Shown piece by piece: positions 33,629-42,867 of a stretch of DNA of 64,000 nt. Within the stretch, counting starts at the first letter, position 1, and every line of letters starts with the position of its first letter. Source of the stretch: G963677445 sp963678275 (lineage in GTDB: Bacteria > Bacteroidota > Ignavibacteria > Ignavibacteriales > Melioribacteraceae); the NCBI GenBank assembly GCA_963678275.1, contig OY782765.1:3782001-3846000 (forward strand), read 5' to 3'. A model generated the notes under the pieces. It searched no databases. It was not told the origin of the DNA and saw only the letters and a list, made by a program, of their open reading frames with translations. Position numbers and translations under genes: made by a program.

Positions 33629-35149
33629 TTATTTCATCAATAATATCTTTTTCATTCTCGTTTCATTTTTAAGATTCAGCCGGACAAAATATATCCCGGA
33701 GGAAACATTTTCAGGCATCTTAACTTTTTTGGTTACAGCGCCGGGATTATAATATTCTGATATTTTCAATACCTCATTGCCCAAAATATCATATATGACG
33801 ACTGTTCCCCGTCCTTCTTCCTGAATATTAAAAAGCAGTGTGATTTCCCCGTTAAAGGGATTTGGATAAGCCGACAGTTGATATTTTTCATCGGCAGTTA
33901 TTTCAACTTTATCGCCGGTGAATATTTCATATTTTCCATCCAGGTCGATTTGCTTAAGTCTGTAGCGGAAAATTCCCGGACCGGGATTATCCTCAAACTG
34001 ATAGGCATGTTCCCGTGTGGTTGTCCCATGCCCCTCCACAAATGCTATTTTTGACCAGGAATTATTTGCAGCTTCCCTTTCTATTTCAAAGCCGAAGTTA
34101 TTTGTTTCGGTAGCGGTCTTCCAATTCATCAGAACTTTACCGCCAACTACTGAACAACTGAAATTCACCAGCTCAACCGGTACAGTCGGGCCGGAATATC
34201 TGTAAATTCCTTTCCCATCGACAAAAGCGTAAATGAAACCGGAGGAATCAATGGCAATATCTCTCACTCCACCGTAATAGAGATATCCAACGTCGTTCCA
34301 ATTTATCCCATCATCCGAAGAGCTGATAATTCTCGAAAAAGAATAATAATGGCTACTAATTGTATATAGCCGGCCATCCCTGTCCCTTTTGACGGAGTTA
34401 AAATTATTTATTCCATATGGCCAGGAATTTTGAAAGTAAATACTATCCCCGCTATGTGAAAATATCGCGGCATTTTCTTCCGAACTCCAAGAAATTCCGA
34501 ATAAAACACCATCCCTGAGCGAACAAATACTTGCAATTATCTGCGGGACGCATGATGTCCATTCATCCCCGAAGTCGGAAGATCTATAAAAACCTCCCCC
34601 CTGAATAGCGCAACTGCCGGCATAAATATATTTACTATCAAATGCCATTGTTAATGGACCCCCGGGTGGATAACCGGTTTTTATCCAACTGTGTCCATAA
34701 TCTTCCGATCTGTACATTCCGGAATTTTCAGAAAGATAAATAAAATCATTATTACCAACAAATATTGGCCCAAATCCTGTTAAAGGAATAGATTCGGAAA
34801 TAATAAACCAGCTTTTGGCATGATCTTCCGATTTATAAATATCTTCGTTGTTTGTACAATAAAAATTACCCCTGGAATCAATACCGATGCTGCTGATTGT
34901 TCTATTTGGTTCCAAGCCTTCATTTTTAATAGCCCAGTCTGCCCCCGAGTTAGAAGAATAATATATAAGTCCCGGATACCCGGCCAGTAAAACTTCGGAT
35001 TCACCAAAACATTCCAGATCATCAACATATATGACAGTATCCAGCCCCATAAAGTCCCAGTGACCATACTGGGAATATACATTTGCTGATAAGAAAATCA
35101 GGCAAACAAGTACTATTTTAATAACCCTTGAAAAGAATTGTTTTTTCAT
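33629..35149 (-). CDS. Secreted Asp-box protein with type IX sorting domain, copy 2
   Basis: About 506 residues from the ATG at 35149 (AAAGGAAAG upstream), with a signal peptide ending near N-V-Y-S-Q. It is a tandem paralogue of the protein at 32033-33556. Asp-box repeats include S-N-S-G-A-D-W, S-E-D-Y-G-H-S-W, S-S-D-F-G-D-E-W and S-S-D-D-G-I-N-W. The last 205 residues are almost identical to copy 1 while the propeller has clearly diverged. Its sorting motif is the standard Y-P-N-P-F-N. It is possibly co-transcribed with copy 1 (72-base gap). Confidence 0.85.
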   Translation of the reverse strand: MKKQFFSRVIKIVLVCLIFLSANVYSQYGHWDFMGLDTVIYVDDLECFGESEVLLAGYPGLIYYSSNSGADWAIKNEGLEPNRTISSIGIDSRGNFYCTNNEDIYKSEDHAKSWFIISESIPLTGFGPIFVGNNDFIYLSENSGMYRSEDYGHSWIKTGYPPGGPLTMAFDSKYIYAGSCAIQGGGFYRSSDFGDEWTSCVPQIIASICSLRDGVLFGISWSSEENAAIFSHSGDSIYFQNSWPYGINNFNSVKRDRDGRLYTISSHYYSFSRIISSSDDGINWNDVGYLYYGGVRDIAIDSSGFIYAFVDGKGIYRYSGPTVPVELVNFSCSVVGGKVLMNWKTATETNNFGFEIEREAANNSWSKIAFVEGHGTTTREHAYQFEDNPGPGIFRYRLKQIDLDGKYEIFTGDKVEITADEKYQLSAYPNPFNGEITLLFNIQEEGRGTVVIYDILGNEVLKISEYYNPGAVTKKVKMPENVSSGIYFVRLNLKNETRMKKILLMK

Positions 35150-35457
35150 CTTCTTTCCTTTAACCAATTTTCAAAGATCCCTTACAGAAAAACGATTGTA
35201 AATTTAAGATAACAAAAAATAATTTCATTGTATAGTACCAGTCCCGCTTTTTTTATTTCAAACAATTGATTTTGGATGGATTTTTGGAGAAGAGTAGTTT
35301 TATTCTTCCATTTCACTGGGAATTTTATCAAAGTCGCTGTAATTTCAAAACTCCTGACTCTCATAAAACTATTATATTGTGATTTCATATACCAGGATTA
35401 AATTCACCAAATTTTTGGAGATTTGATCTCCTTACCCAAGCCGCCGAATTTAATTCA

Positions 35458-35550
35458 AGGTGTGTTATATGGTGTACCTGACGGCACACCTGGTTGATTT
35501 TCAATTTTTTTCTACCAATATTTTGCCCCTGACGGGGCAATTTTCTACAT
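35458..35550. repeat. One-sided copy of the ACCTGACGGCACACC element
   Basis: It repeats the left half of the foldback at 7799-7971 (TGTACCTGACGGCACACCTG, then CTACCAATATTTTGCCCCTG, then ACGGGGCAATT), but the right half is missing. The rest of the 35150-35644 spacer shows no gene; the 68-residue frame at 35182-35388 is AT-rich text without a ribosome binding site. Confidence 0.75.
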
Positions 35551-35644
35551 CATTTAATATTTTTATTGATATTTTTGAGCATTATGTTTACTCAAACCGA
35601 TTTTGCGTAGTTGGAATTAAATAAAAAATTTTCACGGGCGCTAC

Positions 35645-37474
35645 ATGAACAAATATTACCTGCTTTTTTGTATAGTTTTTTTATTTGGATGTAATGGTCA
35701 TAATGAATTATCGAACAAAATTAAAACCCGGTTTTTATATCATTCCGAGACGGCCAACAATGTATCGGTCGCCGGAACATTTAATAACTGGACAGGAGGC
35801 CGCGACACTCTTCATTACGATGGAAAGGGGAACTGGATAACGGATCTGGAACTCAAGCCCGGTTATTATCAATATAAGCTTGTTGTTGATGGAGTCTGGA
35901 TACCCGATCCGGGGAACGAATGGAAAATCAATGATGGCGGGGACAATTTTAATTCAATCCTGAAAGTCGGTGATCCTCCCACACCACAACGGCTGAAGAA
36001 TAAAGAAAAATTTCCTAAAGAAAAGCTGCCTGAGCCGGTCCTTGAAAAAAATCCTGAACTTGTTGAATTATATTACGCCGCATGGGAGATGGCCTGGAAT
36101 AAAATTCAGAAGGGAACTGAGAGAAACGGCTTCGCTGAATATTATATGGATGAAGGATTTAATGAACTGATCTACCAGTGGGACCTTTGTTTCATAACAA
36201 GTTTCGCGATTTACGGAAGGGATGTTTTTCCCGTCATGCAATCGCTGGATAATTTTTATAAAAAGCAGAGAGCGGATGGTTATATCCAGCGGGTATATTG
36301 GGAAACAGACGGAACAATAGCGCATGAACCGACTCCTGATGAACCGATGGTCAATCCTCCTCTTTTTGCCTGGGTGGAATGGCGCTATTACCAGTTCAGC
36401 GGAGATGATTCACGTTTTCAAACGGTATTGCCCGTATTGAAGAAATATTATAACTGGTGTGAAACGAACTGCAGAACCGATTTGGGAAAAGGACTTTATT
36501 ATATCAGTATGCTTGGAAGCGGAATGGATAACACACCGCGCGAAGGAGTTGGCAAAGCCGCGTGGATAGATTATTCGGCCCAGCAGGCGCTCGCCGCTGA
36601 TTGTATTTCCAAAATTGCCGGGCAGTCGGGAGAACCAGGGATCGCGGCCTCCTTTCTCGCGAAGAGTAAGGAGCTTAAAGAAAAAATCAACCATTATCTA
36701 TGGAGTGAAGGCAGCTCATTTTATCATGATTTGCGTGAAGATGGCCGGTTAAGTTCCACCAAACATATCGGCGCTTACTGGACTTTACTGCCTGAAGTAT
36801 GCCCTGAAAAAAGGCTGCCCGCATTTATTCAGCATCTCAGGAACCCCGCCGAGTTTAACAGGCCCCATCTTGTTCCCACCCTCGCCGCTGATATGCCGCA
36901 ATATGACCCGAAAGGGCATTACTGGCTGGGAAGTGTCTGGGCGCCGACAAACTACATGGTCGTTCAGGGTTTAATGGCAAACGGATACAGATCGCTGGCT
37001 GACTCTGTCGCGGAAAATCATCTGAGAAATATTTCCGATATATATTACAACTTCAGCCCGGCGACAGAAGATATCGCTTTTGAGGAACGGTATGAGGATG
37101 GATATCACACCTTATGGGAGTGTTATTCCCCGGAGTATAAAAAACCTGCCACACGCTGGGACAACACATTTTATTCCCGGCAGGATTTTGTCGGCTGGAC
37201 GGGATTGGGACCGATATCAATGCTTATAGAAAATATCCTCGGTTTTGACGTCAGGGGAGCGGAAAACAGGATAATCTGGAATATTAAAAGGGAGGATAAA
37301 CATGGAATCAGGAATATAAAGCTCGCCGGGCAAAAAGTAAGTCTTATATTCAAATATGAAAATAATATCCCGTTAATCGATATCCATTGCGAAAAACCTT
37401 TTGAACTTGTTTATAATTTCAATGGGGAATATCACACGTGTATGGTAAACAGCGATGGAATAATCAAGTTGTAA
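35645..37474 (+). CDS. Lipoprotein: CBM48 plus trehalase/GH63-like glycosidase
   Basis: 609 residues. A lipobox L-F-G-C puts the lipidated Cys at 16. Residues 28-115 are a CBM48-type glycogen-binding beta-sandwich (V-S-V-A-G-T-F-N-N-W, then Y-Q-Y-K-L-V-V-D-G-V-W). Residues 140-600 look like an (alpha/alpha)6 barrel of clan GH-G: F-I-T-S-F-A-I-Y-G-R-D, G-S-G-M-D-N-T-P-R (probable general acid Asp), W-A-P-T-N-Y-M-V, and W-E-C-Y-S-P-E (probable base Glu). GH37/GH63-like hydrolysis of an alpha-glucoside or related sugar is likely, but the substrate is not readable. Confidence 0.85.
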   Translation: MNKYYLLFCIVFLFGCNGHNELSNKIKTRFLYHSETANNVSVAGTFNNWTGGRDTLHYDGKGNWITDLELKPGYYQYKLVVDGVWIPDPGNEWKINDGGDNFNSILKVGDPPTPQRLKNKEKFPKEKLPEPVLEKNPELVELYYAAWEMAWNKIQKGTERNGFAEYYMDEGFNELIYQWDLCFITSFAIYGRDVFPVMQSLDNFYKKQRADGYIQRVYWETDGTIAHEPTPDEPMVNPPLFAWVEWRYYQFSGDDSRFQTVLPVLKKYYNWCETNCRTDLGKGLYYISMLGSGMDNTPREGVGKAAWIDYSAQQALAADCISKIAGQSGEPGIAASFLAKSKELKEKINHYLWSEGSSFYHDLREDGRLSSTKHIGAYWTLLPEVCPEKRLPAFIQHLRNPAEFNRPHLVPTLAADMPQYDPKGHYWLGSVWAPTNYMVVQGLMANGYRSLADSVAENHLRNISDIYYNFSPATEDIAFEERYEDGYHTLWECYSPEYKKPATRWDNTFYSRQDFVGWTGLGPISMLIENILGFDVRGAENRIIWNIKREDKHGIRNIKLAGQKVSLIFKYENNIPLIDIHCEKPFELVYNFNGEYHTCMVNSDGIIKL

Positions 37475-37550
37475 AAGCTGAGGTTCGGGTGACAAAAAAA
37501 TGTACGAATAAGGAATAAAAAACTTCAATTTTTTCTTATATGTACAAATA

Positions 37551-37588
37551 TGCACGAATAATATAGATTGATCTATATTATTTATGCA
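37551..37588. promoter_or_regulatory. Long palindrome 1 upstream of the DUF4143 ATPase
   Basis: The core at 37557-37582 has perfect 12-base arms, AATAATATAGAT and ATCTATATTATT, around TG. TGCA blocks at 37551-37554 and 37585-37588 extend the symmetry. It is one of three such palindromes between 37475 and 38106. Confidence 0.75.
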
Positions 37589-37857
37589 TTTCCTTTATAT
37601 TCTTGTTGAACCAGGTTTTTAATAGCTAATGTCAATTCAATATGAATATGTAGCTATAGCTTCAACTTTCAAGCGCTTGTACATGAAGAAGCCAGGTTGT
37701 AATATCACAAAAATTTTGTAATCCTTAGATTAAAACCTGCGATTTCCGGTCGCCGATTCGATTAATGAAGAGCCTGTTTTTGAAAATATTGACTAAACCA
37801 ATCACTTTATCAATAAGAAATATTTTTGGCTGATTTTTCCTTAATATTACATAATAA

Positions 37858-37893
37858 GCATATATTATATAGATTCTCCTATATAATATGTGC
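37858..37893. promoter_or_regulatory. Long palindrome 2 upstream of the DUF4143 ATPase
   Basis: Arms GCATATATTATATAG and CTATATAATATGTGC (one mismatch) surround a 6-base spacer ATTCTC. It is the most divergent of the three, but the outer TGCA-like ends and AT-rich arms are shared. Confidence 0.65.
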
Positions 37894-38052
37894 ATTTAGG
37901 TTGTTTCTATATTATCTGACTACTATTAAATTGATATAATCCACAAAAATAATGCAAACCTGGCAAAACACCGCCTCCGCGAATAAAAACGTACAGCGAA
38001 AAAGCACAAATAAGGAATAATATTCGCTAAAATTTCCTTATACTTGCAATAA

Positions 38053-38092
38053 TGTTATAAATAGTGTAGATTGATCTATATTATTTATAACA
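38053..38092. promoter_or_regulatory. Long palindrome 3, directly before the DUF4143 ATPase
   Basis: The 19-base arms starting TGTTATAAATA and ending TATTTATAACA have two mismatches around TG. The core ATTGATCTATATTATTTAT is the same as in palindrome 1. It ends 14 bases before the ATG at 38107. Upstream of palindromes 1 and 3 there is also a shared AATAAGGAATAA ... CTTATA block. Confidence 0.75.
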
Positions 38093-38106
38093 CTTAGAGC
38101 AATAAT

Positions 38107-39549
38107 ATGACGCTTAAACCCAGGTTAGAGCCAATCAGAGAAGATCTGATACTTGAACGGATGAATTTTGAAAATCCCTGGTGGATTACCGGAAGCATTG
38201 ATGAAGAATTAAACAGGCTGCAGCGAAGGACATATTTTAAGTTGTTCCTTCCCCTTGCTGAGGAAAAAGAAGTAAGGCGCGCTGTTGTTCTGATGGGACC
38301 CCGCAGAGTTGGAAAGACAGTATTAATGCAGCATGTAATAGAAAAAATGCTTGAACAGGGAATAAGCCGGCGGCAGATATGTTACCTCGGAGTTGATAAT
38401 CCTATTTATCTGAATATGGGTCTTGAAAATTTGTTCAAACTGGCGAGAAAAGCGACAGGAAATGAAAGTACCAAAGGATGGTATGTTTTTTTTGATGAAA
38501 TTCAATACCTGAAAAACTGGGAGGTTCATCTTAAAGTTCTTGTTGACAGCTACCCGCATTGCAAATTTATTGTTTCAGGTTCGGCGTCAGCGGCGTTAAA
38601 GTTAAAAAGTGTGGAAAGCGGAGCCGGCAGGTTTACCGATTTCTTTTTGCCTCCCCTTACGTTTCACGAGTATATTCAACTGAAAGGTCTTTCGCACATT
38701 TTGCAAAGAATTGAAATTGCATGGAAAGGTAATCTCAATTTCTATTTTGGAACCGGCAATATAAAAGAGCTAAATAAATATTTTATCGACTATATAAATT
38801 TTGGCGGTTATCCTGAGATTATCTTCAGGCAAAAAACCAGGGAAGATCCCGGAAGGTATATAAAAAGTGACATTGTTGACAAAGTGCTGCTCCGGGACCT
38901 TCCAAGTCTGTATGGTATTCAGGATATTCAGGAATTGAACTCATTTTTCTCAACGCTGGCTTATTACAGCGGAAATGAAGTGTCGCTGGAAGCTCTGTCA
39001 CAAAGCAGCGGAGTGGAGAAAAATTTACTAAAAAAATACCTGACATATCTTGAAGCCGCATTCCTGATCAAGGTTGTACACAGAATAGACGACTCGGCTA
39101 AGAAGTTCAAAAGAGCTGCTTTTTATAAGATATATCTCACTAATCCGAGTCTGAGAAGCGCGCTTTTTACTCCGCTTGATCCTGTGGATGAGTCATTCGG
39201 CAACATGGTTGAAACGGCTGTTTTTTCACAGTGGATGCACAGCGCTCAATTTACTCCTCTTTACGCGCGCTGGAGAAATGGTAGAATCCGGGGAGAGGTT
39301 GACATGATCGGTCTCGACAAGCGAAAGCTGAGTCCTGTTTCAGCCGTTGAAATTAAATGGAGCAACCGATATTGCGGCAGGCCGAAGGATCTGAAATCTT
39401 TGCTTTATTTCTGCAAAAAAAATAATATCGGCTCAGCTCTTGTGACAACAATTGACAAAACTGAAAAAGTCAACCAGGATGGATTGGATATTTATTTTTA
39501 TCCGGCTTCATTATATGCCTATTCCATCGGCGCAAATATTGTTGAATAA
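38107..39549 (+). CDS. AAA+ ATPase with DUF4143 domain
   Basis: 480 residues. The N-terminal AAA_14 domain has Walker A G-P-R-R-V-G-K-T-V, Walker B W-Y-V-F-F-D-E-I-Q-Y and sensor V-S-G-S-A-S-A-A. The middle is a winged-helix-like region. The C-terminal DUF4143 domain contains V-E-T-A-V-F-S-Q-W and a PD-(D/E)XK-like G-E-V-D-M-I-G ... V-E-I-K-W-S. The family is large, often mobile, and of unknown role. No co-directional neighbour lies close. A strong terminator follows and three long palindromes precede it, so it looks like a self-contained cassette. Confidence 0.9.
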   Translation: MTLKPRLEPIREDLILERMNFENPWWITGSIDEELNRLQRRTYFKLFLPLAEEKEVRRAVVLMGPRRVGKTVLMQHVIEKMLEQGISRRQICYLGVDNPIYLNMGLENLFKLARKATGNESTKGWYVFFDEIQYLKNWEVHLKVLVDSYPHCKFIVSGSASAALKLKSVESGAGRFTDFFLPPLTFHEYIQLKGLSHILQRIEIAWKGNLNFYFGTGNIKELNKYFIDYINFGGYPEIIFRQKTREDPGRYIKSDIVDKVLLRDLPSLYGIQDIQELNSFFSTLAYYSGNEVSLEALSQSSGVEKNLLKKYLTYLEAAFLIKVVHRIDDSAKKFKRAAFYKIYLTNPSLRSALFTPLDPVDESFGNMVETAVFSQWMHSAQFTPLYARWRNGRIRGEVDMIGLDKRKLSPVSAVEIKWSNRYCGRPKDLKSLLYFCKKNNIGSALVTTIDKTEKVNQDGLDIYFYPASLYAYSIGANIVE

Positions 39550-39624
39550 AGTGTTTGATAACCGATAATTTTCCGGTGAATTGTATTTTCGAGATTCTGT
39601 CCGGTTAATCAACTAAATTTATAA

Positions 39625-39651
39625 GCCCGGACTATGCCGGGCATTTTTTTT
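39625..39651 (+). terminator. Terminator after the DUF4143 ATPase
   Basis: GCCCGG-ACTATG-CCGGGC followed by ATTTTTTTT: a 6-bp GC stem and a clear T-run. Confidence 0.9.
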
Positions 39652-39674
39652 GTATGAACCTGATTTTTCACTAT

Positions 39675-41477
39675 TTATTGAATTGGATTATATTTAAGCA
39701 GACTCAGCATTTCATTTTCATCATTTAGGAGGGTATGGAGCAAAGGATCTTTTAGGATATCCGCGATATCCCATTCTGTGCCGTCAACGTAAACTTTTCT
39801 GCTGACTGGTCTTATGCCGTGGCTGTAATCCACATACCAGTCGATATGAATATTTGTAAGGGGCTGGATTGCATTGCCATTTTGCCTGTGCCAGCCATAT
39901 ATGGTAACATGCCCGGGGCGGGTTGTATCGGCCAGTTTGCTGCTTATAATAACATCCTTTTTAATACCGGCCACAATTTTACCCGGTTTCCATCCCAGGG
40001 TATCAATCTGCTCATTTATAATCTTGTTATGATCCATGAATATTTCTATGGTCTCATTACGGTTTCCAACAGGGTAATATGCCACCGGCTGAGGTTTGAT
40101 TTCAGCGTGACTATAGATATCATCCACCAGTTTCCGTGTAGGCATCGTCGCGTTAAGATAATCGCAGATCAGCTGCGCTGAACGGGGTCCCGTCGGCACA
40201 CGGCAGAAATGCTTTTCATTCCCGATAGCGAGGTAATCGGCCATTATAAAATATTTAACATTGTGTTTAATACCCGATGAATCGGCGAATTGTGATTCAA
40301 CCTCAACAGCTTTTTTAAGAAAGAGGGGAGTATTGCCACTTAATATTTCGCGGGCGGCAAGTTTTTCCTTTTCATCAAACGGGATATCTTTTATTCTCAG
40401 CATGAAATCATGTCCCGATATTGCACCGGGCGAACGGGGAGGCAGCGGGAATATTGGTTCCGGAGGTGAGCTTTCCGCGATAAGATTGTCATATACTCTT
40501 TCCCCGAAAAATTTGTAGCTCTTTTCTTCATTTTCGGTTCCGCTGTAAAAGGCCTGTATCAGTCCGTTATACTCCACCAGTTTGGTGTGGAATATTTCTT
40601 TGCCGGGATTCTTTTTCAGCCTGATATCAATCCTCCCGTTCAATCCGCGAAATCTGGTAAATGAATCATCCTCATTTCTCTTCACATTAAAAGATTTCGA
40701 GAGGAACCGGGCCATCATTTTACTGCGGTACCAGGTTCCCCCTGTATCCGAAACAAAACGCTTGCCTTTGTAGAGGGCAACACTGTCATTATAAGCCAGG
40801 ACGCTAAGATGATTGCTGTCACTCGCGGTTAGCCAGTCGGAAAATATTTGGCCGTAATGATCATCATAGCCGTAATCGCTATCGAGAAATGATATCCTTT
40901 TTACCTCATCGGGCACACTTTCAAAAGCATCTGTCAGAGAAAAGAGAAACCGGCCTCCACCGCTGTGACCCGAAAGCATAACGGAAAATTCCTTGTGTCG
41001 GAAGAAGGAAAGAATATATTCATAGATATTTTTTATCTCCCCGGAATAATAGGGAGTGACCGTTTTCCAGCGGGGCCAGCTTTTCTGAAAAGCCTCAAGA
41101 TATATTATAATAATATTTTGATCCTGGTTATAATTGCGCAGGTATCTTCCCTGGGCCCCGATATGCTGGATATCAAAATGCCAGTCATCCCTCTCCTTCA
41201 TCCTTTTTCCCACTGTCTGGTTTATGTTGTTTCCATTGGGAAGAGGATAAAATATCAGCAAATCGGGATTATCATCTTTATACATTTTCGCCGGAGGGAG
41301 ACTGATAAGTATCCTGATGCCGGGATAAAAATTGAACCGGCAGTAATATTCCCCCGTTTCCTCCATAACCTGTAAATTGTCAAACTGAGGATAAGGAGAA
41401 TCACCATCATCCGAACACCCCTCGCTGAAAATAAGTATTATTGGAAGCAATAATAAATAGTATTTTCTAAATTTCAT
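39675..41477 (-). CDS. Lipoprotein with alpha/beta hydrolase-like domain and unknown C-terminal domain
   Basis: About 600 residues from the ATG at 41477. An in-frame ATG 12 codons upstream precedes a poor signal. The signal ends at lipobox F-S-E-G-C. Residues 50-330 resemble an alpha/beta hydrolase: I-I-I-I-Y-L-E-A-F, the nucleophile elbow S-G-H-S-G-G-G, and I-S-F-L-D-S-D-Y-G-Y-D. After a Pro-rich linker (P-P-E-P-I-F-P-L-P-P-R-S-P) the second half has D-Y-L-A-I-G-N-E-K-H-F-C-R-V-P-T-G-P-R and I-Y-S-H-A-E-I-K-P-Q-P. It looks like a separate domain, which I cannot name. It may be an esterase fused to a binding or lytic domain on the cell surface. Confidence 0.75.
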   Translation of the reverse strand: MKFRKYYLLLLPIILIFSEGCSDDGDSPYPQFDNLQVMEETGEYYCRFNFYPGIRILISLPPAKMYKDDNPDLLIFYPLPNGNNINQTVGKRMKERDDWHFDIQHIGAQGRYLRNYNQDQNIIIIYLEAFQKSWPRWKTVTPYYSGEIKNIYEYILSFFRHKEFSVMLSGHSGGGRFLFSLTDAFESVPDEVKRISFLDSDYGYDDHYGQIFSDWLTASDSNHLSVLAYNDSVALYKGKRFVSDTGGTWYRSKMMARFLSKSFNVKRNEDDSFTRFRGLNGRIDIRLKKNPGKEIFHTKLVEYNGLIQAFYSGTENEEKSYKFFGERVYDNLIAESSPPEPIFPLPPRSPGAISGHDFMLRIKDIPFDEKEKLAAREILSGNTPLFLKKAVEVESQFADSSGIKHNVKYFIMADYLAIGNEKHFCRVPTGPRSAQLICDYLNATMPTRKLVDDIYSHAEIKPQPVAYYPVGNRNETIEIFMDHNKIINEQIDTLGWKPGKIVAGIKKDVIISSKLADTTRPGHVTIYGWHRQNGNAIQPLTNIHIDWYVDYSHGIRPVSRKVYVDGTEWDIADILKDPLLHTLLNDENEMLSLLKYNPIQ

Positions 41478-41756
41478 CAAGTTCACCTGGCGCCTGGTTA
41501 TTATATGATTCATTCTAACCGGAAATTAATCTTTTCCCCAAATTATTCAAATAGAGATTAAAAGAAATATCTGTATGCCCGGATGCTGAAAAAATAACCA
41601 CAAGGAACACAGGGAAGGCACAAAGGACACAAAAAGAATAACTCCGCGCCTTCAGGCCGGAGATTTGCGGGAAAACCCGACAACCCCAAAGGGCTTTTGC
41701 CCAAAGAGCGGCTGGCAGGAAAACAATAGAATGCGCAAAATTCAATCCCGCTCATT

Positions 41757-42472
41757 TCTGAACCATGATTGAAGGATTTATGGATTGCATGATTAAAATC
41801 GCTTTCAGGTTCGCAACCGGTTTTTACTTCCTCAGTAATAAATGAACAACACCAATATAACCATAAACCCGTTTTTTTCATTCCTAATTCCTCATTCCTA
41901 ATTCGTAATTGTTAATTGATTCTCGCGCAAAGCCCGCAAAGAAGAACAGGATTAACAGGATTGTATAGATAAACAGGATAAGGAATCGGTATCGTTTTTT
42001 ACTCGCTCAACGAAAAAAGGACCACCTCAATATGACCAAAACCCGGCCTCTTTTCATTCCTAATTCCTCATTCCTAATTCTCAATTGTTAATCGTTTCCC
42101 CCGCCATTGTCTAAACCTTGATTAAAGGATTTAAGGATTGCATGATTAAAAGCGCTGTAAGGTTCGCAATCGGTTTTTACTTCCTCAGTAATAAATGAAC
42201 AACCCCAATATAACCATAAACCCGTTTTTTTTTCATTCCTAATTCCTCATTCCTAATTCGTAATTGTTAATTGATTCTAGCGCAAAGCCCGCAAAGAAGA
42301 ACAGGATTAACAGGATTGTACAGATAAACAGGATAAGGAATCGGTATCGTTTTTTACTCGCTCAACGAAAAAAGGACCACCTCAATATGACCAAAACCCG
42401 GCCTCTTTTCATTCCTAATTCCTCATTTTTAATTCCCAATTGTTAACCGTTTCCCCCGTCATTGTCTGAACC
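41757..42472. repeat. Tandem duplication of about 357 bases
   Basis: Two head-to-tail units of similar length, roughly 41757-42114 and 42115-42472. Both run from the GATTGAAGGATTTATGGATT/GATTAAAGGATTTAAGGATT start, through ACTTCCTCAGTAATAAATGA and CAAAGCCCGCAAAGAAGAAC, to CGTTTCCCCCGYCATTGTCT. They differ by scattered substitutions. Confidence 0.8.
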
Positions 42473-42830
42473 ATGATTAAAGGATTTATGGATTGCATGA
42501 TTAGCTTTCGGTATCGGTATCAAAGAATCAGAGTAAGAGTAAGAGTATGATGAGCGGCTTGGGTGACGGCGACGGGGTTGTTCATTTTATCCTGGGGGTT
42601 GGGATTACGATTAAGATTAGGATTATGATTTTTGAGGCTGGAGACTTTATTCAAAATTGAGTTTGAAATAACTCCGCGCCTTCAGGCCGGAGACTTGAGG
42701 CAGAACCCGAAAACCCCAAAGGGCTTTAGCCCAAAGAGCGGCTTGCATGAAAACAATAGAATGTGCAAAATTCAATCCCGCTCATTTCTGAACCATGATT
42801 GAAGGATTTATGGATTGCATGATTAGCTTT

Positions 42831-42867
42831 CGGTATCGGTATCGGTATCGGTATCGGTATCGGTATC
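42831..42867. repeat. (CGGTAT)n microsatellite
   Basis: About six perfect hexamer copies. The same hexamer occurs twice or more at 8216-8236 and once or twice near 42510. Such runs often change length by slippage. Confidence 0.85.

Noticed and set aside
35182..35388. 68-codon minus-strand frame upstream of the second Asp-box gene
   Set aside because: AT-rich, no ribosome binding site, and it covers what should be the promoter region.
42831..42867. CRISPR array
   Set aside because: It is a simple hexamer run without spacers.
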